A stretch of 64,000 nt of DNA, taken from contig CAWJGC010000017.1 of the NCBI GenBank assembly GCA_963842355.1, positions 248,001-312,000 of the forward strand. Reading direction: 5' to 3'. Made by a program: the position numbers and the translations under genes. Below are positions 34,677 through 44,548 of this stretch, one piece after another (position 1 is the first letter of the stretch; each line of letters begins with the position of its first letter). The notes under the pieces were generated by a model. It saw nothing but the letters and a program-made list of their open reading frames with translations. It had not been told where the DNA came from and did not search any database. Origin of the DNA: JASHPR01 sp963842355. Its GTDB lineage: Bacteria; Actinomycetota; Actinomycetes; Streptosporangiales; Streptosporangiaceae.

Positions 34677-35696
34677 ATGTCCCGTCCCCGAGTGCTGTCC
34701 GGCATCCAGCCCACCGCCGACTCGTTCCACCTCGGCAACTACCTGGGTGCGCTGCGTCAGTGGGTCGCCCTGCAGGACAGCCACGACGCGTTCTACTGCG
34801 TCGTCGACCTGCACGCGATCACCGTGCCGCAGGAGCCGGCGGTGCTCAGGCACCGGAGCAGGGTCGCCGCCGCGCAGCTCTTCGGGGCCGGGCTCGATCC
34901 GGACCGGTGCACGGTGTTCGTGCAGAGCCACGTGCCCGAGCACGCGGAGCTGGCCTGGGTGCTCGAGTGCCTGACGGGGTTCGGCGAGGCCAGCCGGATG
35001 GTGCAGTTCAAGGACAAGTCGGCCCGGTCGGGCGCCGACGCGGCCAGCGTCGGCCTGTTCACCTACCCGATCCTGCAGGCCGCCGACATCCTGCTGTACC
35101 AGACCGACCAGGTGCCGGTCGGCGAGGACCAGCGCCAGCACCTGGAGCTGACCAGGGACCTGGCGCAGCGGTTCAACCACCGGTTCGGGAAGACGTTCGT
35201 GCTGCCGCGCCCGTACATCCTGGCCGAGGTCGCGAAGATCACCGACCTGGACAACCCGACCGCGAAGATGGGCAAGTCGACGTCCTCGCCGCAAGGCATC
35301 GTGGACGTGCTCGAAGACCCCGCCTCGATCCGCAAGAAGATCGGCCGGGCGGTGACCGACTCCGGTAGTGAGATCCGGGCCGATGACGAGGCCAAGCCCG
35401 GCGTCACCAACCTGCTGCGGATCTACTCGGCGCTCACCGGCGACTCGGTGGCCAGCCTGGAGCAGCGCTACGCCGACGCGGGCTACGGCACGTTCAAGAA
35501 GGACCTGGCCGAGGTTCTGGTCAGCGCGTTCGCCCCGATCAGGGAGCGGACCGAGAAGATGCTCGCCGACGAGGCGCTACTCGACCGCCTCCTCGCCCAC
35601 GGCGCGGCCCGCGCCCGGCGGGTCGCCGGCCCGACCATGGCCACCGTGCGGGACCGCATCGGCTTCCTCCTCGCGCCGGTTCAACCGCCGGGCTGA
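34677..35696 (+). CDS. trpS: Tryptophanyl-tRNA synthetase
   Basis: The 339-residue class I synthetase has the HIGH-type motif in FHLGNYLGALRQW, GLFTYPILQAADILLYQTDQVPVGEDQRQHLEL, and the KMSKS-type motif KMGKSTSSPQG. Length is normal. It charges tRNA-Trp. Downstream are two small stem-loops and then the insertion-sequence cluster. Confidence 0.97.
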   Translation: MSRPRVLSGIQPTADSFHLGNYLGALRQWVALQDSHDAFYCVVDLHAITVPQEPAVLRHRSRVAAAQLFGAGLDPDRCTVFVQSHVPEHAELAWVLECLTGFGEASRMVQFKDKSARSGADAASVGLFTYPILQAADILLYQTDQVPVGEDQRQHLELTRDLAQRFNHRFGKTFVLPRPYILAEVAKITDLDNPTAKMGKSTSSPQGIVDVLEDPASIRKKIGRAVTDSGSEIRADDEAKPGVTNLLRIYSALTGDSVASLEQRYADAGYGTFKKDLAEVLVSAFAPIRERTEKMLADEALLDRLLAHGAARARRVAGPTMATVRDRIGFLLAPVQPPG

Positions 35697-36028
35697 CTCC
35701 CGGCTGCCTCCGCCAGGTATCCCGTGCCCCAAGCGACGCCTGGGGGCCGTTCCCCGTCCCCCCGCGGGGAACGCCGCGAAGCGGCGCATGTGATCCAGGA
35801 CCCAAGACCATGTATTGGGCGCGCAGGGGATCAACATGCCGGTTTGATCATGGATCCGGCGCCCGGTTCCCTGACCTGGGCGCCGGTCAGACACCCCAGG
35901 GCTTAAGTTGTCAAGTCAGTCGATTCTGGGTGGCCTGGTGGCGGGTCGTTTGAGGGCATGCTGATGTTGCCGTCCGGCGCGGGTCTTTTCCGTCCCGAAG
36001 GCTTGGCGGGGGGCGTGCGGTTAGCGGT
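35697..36028. other. trpS-to-IS110 spacer
   Basis: The 332 bases hold the trpS stem-loops, then lower-GC sequence from about 35905 (TTAAGTTGTCAAGTCAGTCG), probably the outer end of the first IS110 element. IS110 ends lack inverted repeats, so I cannot fix the boundary. Confidence 0.45.
35749..35785 (+). terminator. Paired stem-loops after trpS, possible terminator
   Basis: Stem GTTCCCCG/CGGGGAAC (35749-35772, eight-base loop) is followed at once by GCCGC-GAA-GCGGC (35773-35785). There is no T run, so termination is only suggested. Confidence 0.4.
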
Positions 36029-37267
36029 TCAGGCGGCTTGCGGGGGCTCGTGGCGGTGGGACCAGGCGGTGGCCTCGTCGTACTCGCTGCCGGTTTTCAC
36101 GCATCCGTGGAGGATGCCGGTGAGGCGGCCGGCGACGCGGCGCATCGCGTCGTCGTGGCCGACGTCGCGTGACCGGAGCTCGTCGTAGAAGGCGCGTGCT
36201 CCCGGGGATGCGGTGAGCGAGGACAGCGCCTGGGCGTGCAGGGCGTCGATGAGGTGCCTGTTGCGGATGTAGCGGGCGTGCACGGTTTTCTTCTTGCCGG
36301 ACTGGATCGTCAGCGGGGAGGTGCCGGCGTAGTTCTTGCGGGCCTTGGCGGTGGCGTAGCGGCCGGGGGCGTCGCCGAACTCGCCGAGGATCCTCGCTCC
36401 GGTGATGTCCCCGATGCCGGGCTGGGACAGGTAGGTCCCGGCATCAGGGTGACGGCGAAAAAGCTCGCTCACCTTGGCTTCCATGATCCTGGCCTGCTCG
36501 TTCAGCGCCGTGATCACGGCGGCCTGCGCCCGCACCGACGCGGCGTAGGCCTCGGTGATGGCGGCGGGCTGGGCCAGGTGCGCGGCGCGCAGCGCGGCCT
36601 GGATGTCCCGTGCCCGCTGCGCCAGGTCGCCGCGCCGCCCGGCCCGCCTGAGCGCCGCGGTGACCTGGGCGACGGTCAGCCTGGCCGCCGACGCCGGGTC
36701 CGGGGCCTTTGCCAGCAGCTCCAGGGCGTCCGGGCCCGCCAGGGTCAGGCCGGCATAGGCCTCCAGGGCGGCGGGGAAGTACTCCCGCAGCGCGGACCGC
36801 ATCCGGAGCAGGTGCCGGGTGCGCTCCCACACGAGCTTCTGGTGAGCGCGGGCCGCGATCCTGACAGCCTCGGCAATGTCGCTATCAGCCGCGACCTCGC
36901 GGATCTGGTGCCGCCGGGTCCGGCCCATGTCCGCCAGGGCGCCCGCGTCGAAGAAGTCGTCCTTCTTCCCCGATACCGCGATCGTCTCCTTGTGCCGGGC
37001 GGCCTGCTTGGGGTTGACCCCGTAGACCCGGTAGCCGGCCGCTGCCAGCGCCTTCACCCACGGCCCGCGGTCGGTCTCGATCACCACCACGACCTGCGCC
37101 GGGTCCGCCTCGGCGTCCTCCCCGCAGCCGACCGCGACCAGCTCGTGGAACCGGGCGATCCCGGCCACGCCCTCCGGCAGCCGCCGCCGGGCCAGCGTCT
37201 TCCCGGCATCGTCCTGCACGACCACATCATGGTGGCCCTCTGCCCAGTCATCGCCGATGAACAGCAA
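36029..37267 (-). CDS. IS110-family transposase (DEDD recombinase)
   Basis: The 412-residue protein has the N-terminal RuvC-like DEDD part (FIGDDWAEGHHDVVV, VVVIETDRGPW, GKKDDFFDAGALAD). The C-terminal Transposase_20 part has LSQPGIGDITGARILGEFGD and the segment YAGTSPLTIQSGKKK that carries the candidate nucleophile Ser. IS110 enzymes move circular intermediates without terminal inverted repeats and are guided by an RNA from the element's non-coding end. The ATG at 37267 is directly after about 250 bases of non-coding DNA (37268-37518). The gene is intact. Confidence 0.9.
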   Translation of the reverse strand: MLFIGDDWAEGHHDVVVQDDAGKTLARRRLPEGVAGIARFHELVAVGCGEDAEADPAQVVVVIETDRGPWVKALAAAGYRVYGVNPKQAARHKETIAVSGKKDDFFDAGALADMGRTRRHQIREVAADSDIAEAVRIAARAHQKLVWERTRHLLRMRSALREYFPAALEAYAGLTLAGPDALELLAKAPDPASAARLTVAQVTAALRRAGRRGDLAQRARDIQAALRAAHLAQPAAITEAYAASVRAQAAVITALNEQARIMEAKVSELFRRHPDAGTYLSQPGIGDITGARILGEFGDAPGRYATAKARKNYAGTSPLTIQSGKKKTVHARYIRNRHLIDALHAQALSSLTASPGARAFYDELRSRDVGHDDAMRRVAGRLTGILHGCVKTGSEYDEATAWSHRHEPPQAA

Positions 37268-37518
37268 CCCTCGTCCTTTCCCGTACTCTCCGTCACGTGC
37301 GGCAGCATCGGGGAGAACCGCCAGCGCCCTAATGGATCAGTGCTCACGGCCAGTGCCGGGCACGCCACCCCATCAGCAGTCCATCCTCCCCGGCGAGCCG
37401 GCAGGGGCACGGTCTGACCATAGGACTTCGTGTCCGGGGGGCAAAGGAGTGCTCACCTGCCGGCTGCTACCGGCAGCAAGTCTCCCGCACCAGGAATCCC
37501 ACCTGGCACAGGTTGAGG
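36029..37518 (-). mobile_element. IS110-family element, approximate extent
   Basis: It includes the transposase and the non-coding stretch upstream of it, which in IS110-group elements encodes the guide (bridge) RNA. It ends where the IS3 left repeat starts; the true ends are unknown. Confidence 0.55.
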
Positions 37519-37578
37519 TGCCCCGAGCCTTCCGGACAGTCCATCCAATAGGATGGACTATCTGGAAAGGTGAAATAA

Positions 37579-37869
37579 TTGCCCCGACCGAAGAAGAGCT
37601 TCTCACCGGAATTCAAGGATGAAGCCGTGAAAATGGTGATCGAGACGTCGCGCCCGATTGCCAGGGTGGCGAAGGATCTCGGCATCAACGAAGGAACACT
37701 CGGCAACTGGGTGGGCATCTACCGCCGTGAGCATGCCGGCGAGGAGCCGCCGCTAACCGTGAGCGAGCGAGCGCGGCTGCGCGAGCTCGAGCGGGAGACC
37801 CGGGAACTGAAGATGGAGAACGAGTTCCTGAAAAAAGCCGCAGCATACTTCGCCGGCGACCATCGGTGA
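37579..37869 (+). CDS. IS3 transposase OrfA
   Basis: The 96-residue protein has an N-terminal helix-turn-helix (SPEFKDEAVKMVIETSRPIARVAKDLGINEGTLGNWV, in parts) and a C-terminal leucine-zipper-like helix (ARLRELERETRELKMENEFLKKAA). It recognises the element ends. The start is TTG at 37579 with GGAAAGG upstream. A run of six A and a G at 37831-37837, near the end, could allow a -1 shift into OrfB, although the zero frame (AAA AAA G) is not the classic register. The stop also overlaps OrfB's GTG. Confidence 0.88.
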   Translation: MPRPKKSFSPEFKDEAVKMVIETSRPIARVAKDLGINEGTLGNWVGIYRREHAGEEPPLTVSERARLRELERETRELKMENEFLKKAAAYFAGDHR

Positions 37870-38777
37870 CCGAGAAGTTCGAGTTCATCGACGCGGAGTA
37901 TGCGGCCTACCAGGAATCCGCCGATATTTACGTGCCGTCGATCGTGCAGATGTGCAGGTGGATGGAGGTGTCCCGGTCCGGGTTCTATGAATGGCGGAAT
38001 TCGCCGGAATCGGCGACGGCGAGAAGGCGCGGGATACTTGCCTTGATCGTGAAGAAGTCATTCGACGGATCGGACGGGACGTACGGGTACCGGCGGGTCC
38101 ACGCGGACCTGGCGGCGTGGGGCGTGCCGGCCGGGCCGGAGCTGGTGCGGTCGGTGATGCGTGAGCTGGGCCTGGAGCCCTGCCAGCCGCGGCCGTGGCG
38201 GTTCAGCCTCACCGAGGGCGACGGCCAGGAGCACGACATTCCCGACCTCGTGCAGCGGGACTTCACCGCCGCCGCGCCCGGCCAGAAGATGGTCGGCGAC
38301 ATCACCTACCTTCCGACATGGCAGGGCTGGCTTTACCTGGCGACGGTCATCGACTGCCATACGAAAGAAGTGATCGGCTGGGCTACGGGCGATAACTACA
38401 AGACCCCGCTCATCGAGAAGGCCATCGAGATGGCCGCCCGCAGTTATCCTCTTGCCGAGAATGCTGTTTTCCATTCTGACCGCGGCAGCAACTACACGTC
38501 CCGGCAGTTCGCGAAGACGCTGAAGAGGCTTAATCTCCGGCAGTCCGCCGGCCGTACTGGCATATGCTACGATAATGCGATGGCCGAGTCGTTCTTCGCC
38601 GCATTGAAGAATGAGCGCGTCCACCGGACTCAGTATCCGACCCGCGAGCATGCGCGCCGGGACGTTGTGAGGTACATCGAATTCTGGTACAATTCAAAAC
38701 GTCGGCACTCCGGGCTTCAGTACCGGACCCCACGACAGGTCCACGAGGAATACCTGGAACGGCAGCTCGCAGCGTGA
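37866..38777 (+). CDS. IS3 transposase OrfB (DDE integrase)
   Basis: The 303-residue protein carries an HTH_21 region (YGYRRVHADLAAWG) and an rve integrase core. The DDE residues are seen as Asp in VGDITYLPT, Asp in VFHSDRGSNYTS and Glu in AMAESFFAALKNE. It ends with the usual YNSKRRHSGLQYRTP. The GTG at 37866 overlaps the OrfA stop; a fused OrfAB by frameshift is the usual active form. Intact. Confidence 0.93.
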   Translation: MTEKFEFIDAEYAAYQESADIYVPSIVQMCRWMEVSRSGFYEWRNSPESATARRRGILALIVKKSFDGSDGTYGYRRVHADLAAWGVPAGPELVRSVMRELGLEPCQPRPWRFSLTEGDGQEHDIPDLVQRDFTAAAPGQKMVGDITYLPTWQGWLYLATVIDCHTKEVIGWATGDNYKTPLIEKAIEMAARSYPLAENAVFHSDRGSNYTSRQFAKTLKRLNLRQSAGRTGICYDNAMAESFFAALKNERVHRTQYPTREHARRDVVRYIEFWYNSKRRHSGLQYRTPRQVHEEYLERQLAA

Positions 38778-39005
38778 ATTAACCACAAATCCGCTGTCCG
38801 GAAAGTTCGGGGCAGATCAGGTGACCTGCTAGTTCCCATTAGATGACATGCATCGGCTGTCCGGCCGTTAGCGTCTGAGAGCTCGCTGGCCCCGCGGTCG
38901 GTGCTCGCGCGGGGAGGACCTCCCCAGCTCAGGCGCGTCACGATTGGCTCGTAAGCAATTCGCGTATGGGCGCTTGGGGCGCCCTCGGGAGCTTGAGGAG
39001 GTCCC

Positions 39006-40043
39006 GTGTCTATCGTAGGCGGGCTGGATATCCACCGGAAGCAGCTGACGTTCGACTATCTCGACACCGTGACCGGGGAGGTGAAGCGGGGCCAGATCGC
39101 CCCGGCCGACCGGGAGCACCTGCGCGCGTGGCTGGTGCGGTTCGCCGGCCGCGATGACGTCGCGTTCGCGATGGAAGGGTGCACCGGGTGGCGGTATGTC
39201 GCCGAGGAGCTGACCGCGGCCGGCATCGGCGCGCATGTCGGCGAGCCGGCGGACACCGCCGCGGCCCGCGGCCGCAAGCGGCATCCCAAGACCGACAAGA
39301 CCGACTCCCGGCATCTGCGGACGCTGCTGGCCGAGGGGCGGCTGCCCGGGTGCTGGGTGCCGCCGCCGCGGATCCTGGAGTACCGGGCGCTGCTGGAGAC
39401 CTATCACGACCTGCGGGCCGAGCACACAGCCTGGGTGCAGCGGATCCACGCGGTGTTCTTCCACCAGGGCGCCCCGCGCCTGGGCGAGGGGTTCCTGCGC
39501 ACAGAGCAGGGCATGACCGCCCTGCGCGCCGCCTCCGCCGCGCACCTGTCACCGGCCGGGCAGATGCAGATCAGGACCGCTCTGGAGATGATCGCCGTGC
39601 TGGAGGCCCGGCTGCACGATGTGCGCCGCCAGGTGCGGGAAGCGGCAGCCGCCCTGGCCGGGGCCAGGGCGCTGAGGGAGCGGCTATACGGGGTGGGGCC
39701 ATTCACCGCGCTGGCGCTGACCTGCTGGCTGGCCGGGGCGGACCGGTTCTCCTCCTCCCGCAAGGCGGTCCGGTTTACCGGCCTGGACATCACCGTCTGG
39801 TCCTCCGATCGCAAGGGCCCGCCCGGGCGGCTGTCACGGCAGGGACCGCCGGTCCTGCGCTGGGCGGTGTATGAGGCCGGCAAGGCCCACGCCCGCTCCT
39901 GTGCCCCGGACCACGCCTACTACGCGCAGGTCAGGGACCGCAAGAACGGCAAGCGCGCCGCCCTGTCAGAAGCCCGCAAGATCGTCCGGCAGGCCTGCCA
40001 CATCCTGGCCGAGCTCGGCGACGACGCCCTCGCCGCCGCCTGA
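39006..40043 (+). CDS. IS110-family transposase, second type
   Basis: The 345-residue protein is a different IS110-family recombinase. DEDD residues are in GGLDIHRKQ, FAMEGCTGW and KTDKTDSRHL. The C-terminal half has YGVGPFTALALTCWLAG, VRFTGLDITVWSSDRKG and RLSRQGPPVLRWAVYEAG with the candidate Ser. It has little similarity to the transposase at 36029. The GTG at 39006 follows GAGGAGG. The palindrome GGGGAGG-A-CCTCCCC (about 38914-38928) lies upstream. Non-coding DNA on both sides may hold its guide RNA. Confidence 0.9.
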   Translation: MSIVGGLDIHRKQLTFDYLDTVTGEVKRGQIAPADREHLRAWLVRFAGRDDVAFAMEGCTGWRYVAEELTAAGIGAHVGEPADTAAARGRKRHPKTDKTDSRHLRTLLAEGRLPGCWVPPPRILEYRALLETYHDLRAEHTAWVQRIHAVFFHQGAPRLGEGFLRTEQGMTALRAASAAHLSPAGQMQIRTALEMIAVLEARLHDVRRQVREAAAALAGARALRERLYGVGPFTALALTCWLAGADRFSSSRKAVRFTGLDITVWSSDRKGPPGRLSRQGPPVLRWAVYEAGKAHARSCAPDHAYYAQVRDRKNGKRAALSEARKIVRQACHILAELGDDALAAA

Positions 40044-40445
40044 CCCCTTCTCGTCCATCACCAGGATGGCCAGTTCCGTGACACGCCGGGCCCGGGCGGG
40101 CACAACGCAGCCACTATCACCCGATGGGGAACCCCCGCGGCCAGCTCCCGCAAGCCGCCTGCCAGCCACGTCCGGCGCATCCGCGCCGACCGCGCGGACG
40201 GCCTGATTAGACTGAGCGGCCGCATCCCCCCGCAGGGCGGGGACAACCCGATCAATCATCATGTCGCCGGGGCCATGCCGAGACCCCGCGCACCAAGGTA
40301 AGGCTGGCTGCCCTCGTCCCGCCCCCCGGCCGCCACGACCGGTCACCCCGCACCGAAAGGCTCGCGAACCAGGCCGATAACCCCCCACCCCACCGGGAAC
40401 CTCCCTGCCCCCGCCGCCCGGCATGATCCGCTCCCGGGCGGCCGC

Positions 40446-40495
40446 GTCAAGGGCGCCTCCGGCGCCGCCACGGCGGGCGCTCCGCGCCCCTTGAC
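40446..40495. repeat. Branched inverted-repeat structure (three stems)
   Basis: Outer stem GTCAAG/CTTGAC (40446-40451, 40490-40495) encloses two hairpins of the same design: GGCGCC-TCC-GGCGCC (40452-40466) and GGGCGC-TCC-GCGCCC (40475-40489). All three stems are perfect. Confidence 0.75.
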
Positions 40496-40714
40496 CCGCC
40501 CGCCCGCTCGCAGAACCCGGCAGCTATCAGGGACAGGGAGCAGACCAGTGCGGCCCGAAACGAGGGTCACCACGCCTGAAAACCCAAGTCGGTTCGGTTG
40601 TGGCTACTGGCCGATGCAGGTAAGGGGGCAACGCGGCTGGCCGGGGGCTGGCGCCAGGCCGGACAGCCACCCACCGTCCAGCCATTTGCCCCCGTTTCGT
40701 AGTCTTCGTCCCGG

Positions 40715-40850
40715 CCGCAGGCTCGCCGCCCGGCGTCCCGGCCGCCGCCCGGCGTCCCGGCCGCCGCCCCGGCGTCCCGGCCGCCGCCCCGGCATCGCCC
40801 TCCCGGCCGCCGCCCCGGCATCCCGGCCGCCGCCCCGGCATTCCCGCCCG
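40715..40850. repeat. Tandem CCCGGCCGCCGC… array of composite repeat B
   Basis: About seven units of roughly 15-18 bases (GGCGTCCCGGCCGCCGCCC type) lie just before palindrome B. Copy C has an equivalent array (49875-49990) with different unit numbers. Confidence 0.75.
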
Positions 40851-40861
40851 CCTCCCGCCCC

Positions 40862-40910
40862 GTGAATGCGCCTTTGGTGTACACCCGTGTACAGCAGACT
40901 CACATTCATC
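40862..40910. repeat. Dispersed palindromic repeat, copy B
   Basis: GTGTACAC-CC-GTGTACAG core with outer arms GTGAATGCG and CACATTCATC. It is more diverged than copies A and C in its left arm (GGTGTACAC for CTGTACAC). Confidence 0.8.
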
Positions 40911-40990
40911 GCCGGGTTCGCCGGGAACGGGAACGGCAACGGCACCGGCGGGACCCAAAACGCAGGAAATGCCGGAATTCAGGGCATAGA

Positions 40991-42286
40991 TCACGGCCAC
41001 CGGCGGCCGGGGCCGGCGGGGCGGTGGCCGAGGTCGGCGGGGCGGTGGCCGGGGTCGGCGGGGCGGTGGCCGGGGTCGGCGGGGCGGTGGCCGGGGTCGG
41101 CGGGGCGGTGGCCGGGGTCGGCGGGGCGGCGACGTCGGCCGAGCCAGCCGGCGCTGAGCACGATGACGATGATGACCCCGGCGCCGGCGGCCAGCGAGGC
41201 CGCGGCCAGCGAGACCGCGGGCCGGGCCGCCGCCCTGGCCGGCGCCCCGCCGGCCCCGGTCGCCGCCCCGGCCGGCGCGGGCCGGGCGGTGGACTCTGCC
41301 GGCTTGACGCGCTTGGCCGTGAGGGCGGGCAGCGGGCGGACCAGCTCACCGACCGGGCGGACCTTGCCGTCCATGGCGAAGCCCCAGCTCAGCAGCTGCT
41401 CGCCCGCGGTGATCTCTTTCTGCGACGTGCAGTGCAGCACGGTCACGATCAGCGTCACCCCGTGCCGCCTGGCCATTCCGATGTAGGTGGCCTCCGCCGC
41501 CTCGGTCCAGCCGATCTTGCCGCCGATGCCGCCCGGGTACTGGGTCAGCAGCTTGTTCTGGTTGACCAGGGGGACCAGCGTGTGCGGCGTGACCGGGAAC
41601 TGGGCCGTCAGGGTCGAGTCGTACTTCATGAAGGCCGGCATGGCCAGTGCCTGGCGCGCGATCAGCGCCTCGTCGTAGGCGGACACCACCTGGCCGGTGG
41701 CGGGAAGCCCGTTCGGCACCTTGGCCACGACGTCGTAGGCCTGCAGGTGGTGTGCCTCGGCGTTGATCAGCGCCATGCCCTTGGCCAGCGAACCCGTCGC
41801 CTGGGTGAGTGCCACGGCCGCGTCGTTGGCCGAGATCAGCAACAAGGCGTTGAACAGGTCGGAGACCTTGTAGCGGTGGCCGGCGACGAGGCCCACGTCG
41901 TACTCCTCCGTCTGGGCCGCCTGCGGGGTGGCCAGCACTGTGGCGTTCGGGTTCAGCCGCGGGATCAGCGTGATCGCGGTGAGCATCTTGAGCGTGCTCG
42001 CCGGCGGGAACAGCCCGTGCGGGTCCTTGGCCGCCAGCACCTGCCCGGTGCCGGCGTCCGCGATGAGGTACGCCGACGCGGGCACGTCCGGCAGCGGGAC
42101 GGCGCCGGCGGCCGGGTAATCGACCGAGACGCCGGGGCTCGCGAGCTCGCCTCCGCCCACGTCCTGCCGGATCAGAGCCGGCGCGGCGGGTGCGGCACCC
42201 GCCACAGGTCCTCCGGCGGCGACTGGGCCGAGCACGGCGGCGATTCCGGTGAGGACGGCCGCGGCTCCGCGGGCGCGTAGCTTCAC
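40991..42286 (-). CDS. D-alanyl-D-alanine carboxypeptidase (PBP5/DacC-like) with repeat tail
   Basis: The 431-residue protein trims the fifth D-Ala from peptidoglycan stem peptides outside the membrane. It has a signal peptide (1-35), the SxxK motif STLK with Ser97 and Lys100, the SxN motif SAND, and, where KTG is expected, KIG in GGKIGWTEAA. A C-terminal membrane helix (about 365-385) is followed by a cytoplasmic tail of at least five heptapeptides RPADPGH. I use GTG at 42286, which gives a normal signal peptide; longer starts are possible. The Thr-to-Ile change in KTG is unusual. It is convergent with the IS cluster. Confidence 0.88.
   Translation of the reverse strand: MKLRARGAAAVLTGIAAVLGPVAAGGPVAGAAPAAPALIRQDVGGGELASPGVSVDYPAAGAVPLPDVPASAYLIADAGTGQVLAAKDPHGLFPPASTLKMLTAITLIPRLNPNATVLATPQAAQTEEYDVGLVAGHRYKVSDLFNALLLISANDAAVALTQATGSLAKGMALINAEAHHLQAYDVVAKVPNGLPATGQVVSAYDEALIARQALAMPAFMKYDSTLTAQFPVTPHTLVPLVNQNKLLTQYPGGIGGKIGWTEAAEATYIGMARRHGVTLIVTVLHCTSQKEITAGEQLLSWGFAMDGKVRPVGELVRPLPALTAKRVKPAESTARPAPAGAATGAGGAPARAAARPAVSLAAASLAAGAGVIIVIVLSAGWLGRRRRPADPGHRPADPGHRPADPGHRPADPGHRPADLGHRPAGPGRRWP
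41012..41130. repeat. 21-base tandem array inside the carboxypeptidase gene
   Basis: Five to six copies of GGTCGGCGGGGCGGTGGCCGG encode the RPADPGH heptapeptides. The array keeps frame because the unit is 21 bases. Confidence 0.9.
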
Positions 42287-42534
42287 TGCGATTGGGTCCC
42301 CGTTCCCCGTCAATGCCGGGCACGCGCCCGGCATCCATGTCAGATGGCGGTAACGGCGCCGATCACGTGCTCTTTGCGGCAGCCAGATTACTGACTGTGA
42401 CTTCCCCACCTGGGCCAGGACCCACACGCGGCACAATCGCGGACCAGCGCGCGCATACCGGGTGACCCGCGCGGACTTTGCCAAGCCTTGGATCGCCCGG
42501 CGGAGGCTGACGGCAGCGCCGCGGCGGGCCGCGG

Positions 42535-42550
42535 CGTGACGTAGGTCACG
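42535..42550. promoter_or_regulatory. Crp/GlxR-type binding site
   Basis: CGTGACGTAGGTCACG is a perfect dyad fitting the actinobacterial Crp/GlxR pattern GTGA-NNTANN-TCAC. Its centre is about 44 bases before the expected start point at the mutase ATG, a normal activator position. Confidence 0.7.
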
Positions 42551-42574
42551 GGAGCCGCTCAGACGCCGCCGTCG

Positions 42575-42580
42575 TAACCT
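42575..42580 (+). promoter_or_regulatory. Mutase -10 box, leaderless arrangement
   Basis: TAACCT ends six bases before the ATG at 42587. Confidence 0.5.
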
Positions 42581-42586
42581 TGGGCC

Positions 42587-44167
<1,581 letters not shown>

Positions 44168-44548
44168 ACCGTCCGCTTTCCGATGTCGTGATGGGCTTTG
44201 TGCGTCGTAGGTAGCTTTGTGCGCCGTGCGCATTGGGTAAGGAACGGCGTGGCGGAGCGGACGGTTTCGTCATGAGCGCGAGCGGAGCGCAGCGTGCTGG
44301 GCCCCGCTGCGCCGTCGAGGCAGGCTCGCGAGCGTATCGGCCGCTCGATGGCGCGCGGATGGATACCTCCCTGGGTTCCGTGCGGCGCATGCGGCGTGCC
44401 CGGCGTGCGCCCGGCGTGCCCGGCGTGCCCGGCGTGCCCGGCGTGCCCGGCCTGCCAACCGCGCCCATGGCCCGGCCTGCTCCGTTCCCCGGCAGAGTTA
44501 GCCGCGCGCCCCCGGGCGTGCCGGAAATACAGCGCATGGAGGCTCACG
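44168..44548. other. Intergenic region with a CGGCGTGCC 9-base array
   Basis: Between the mutase and the ligase are 381 bases without a credible gene. Features are a short direct repeat GCTTTGTGCG(T/C)CGT (about 44197 and 44214) and an array of about six CGGCGTGCC units (44399-44455). No clear promoter is visible. Confidence 0.55.

Larger units (their letters stand above)
37519..38814 (+). mobile_element. IS3-family insertion sequence, complete
   Basis: The terminal inverted repeats are 37519-37539 (TGCCCCGAGCCTTCCGGACAG) and 38794-38814 (CTGTCCGGAAAGTTCGGGGCA). They match at 19 of 21 positions and start with TG as usual. The element is 1296 bases long. The outer bases (AGG left, GAT right) do not form a target duplication, so the copy may be old or a recombinant. 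The dyad GTCCATCC-AATA-GGATGGAC lies just inside the left end (37539-37558). Confidence 0.9.
38815..40500 (+). mobile_element. Second IS110-family element, approximate extent
   Basis: Boundaries are not determinable by eye. About 190 bases upstream and several hundred downstream are non-coding; elements of this family keep their guide RNA in one such end. Confidence 0.4.
40044..40990. other. Long intergenic region with branched dyad and composite repeat B
   Basis: About 950 bases between the IS110 transposase and dacC-type gene hold no convincing gene. It contains a three-stem dyad (40446-40495), a conserved block shared with copy C (GGGGGCTGGC, CCAGGCCGG, then TTTGCCC…GTTTCG…CTTCGTCCCG, about 40640-40718), GC-rich tandem repeats (40715-40850) and the palindrome (40862-40910). 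Confidence 0.65.

Noticed and set aside
37519..38814. Target-site duplication of the IS3 element
   Set aside because: The bases outside the two inverted repeats (AGG and GAT) do not match.
40866..41486. Frames starting MRLWCTPVYSR / MNAPLVYTR across palindrome B as small genes
   Set aside because: The same peptides arise on both strands because the DNA is palindromic; none has a ribosome site or conserved continuation.
44294..44548. Upstream extension of the YbdK-type ligase containing ACPACPACPAC
   Set aside because: It is encoded by the 9-base array and lengthens the protein beyond its family; GTG 44549 has a good ribosome site.
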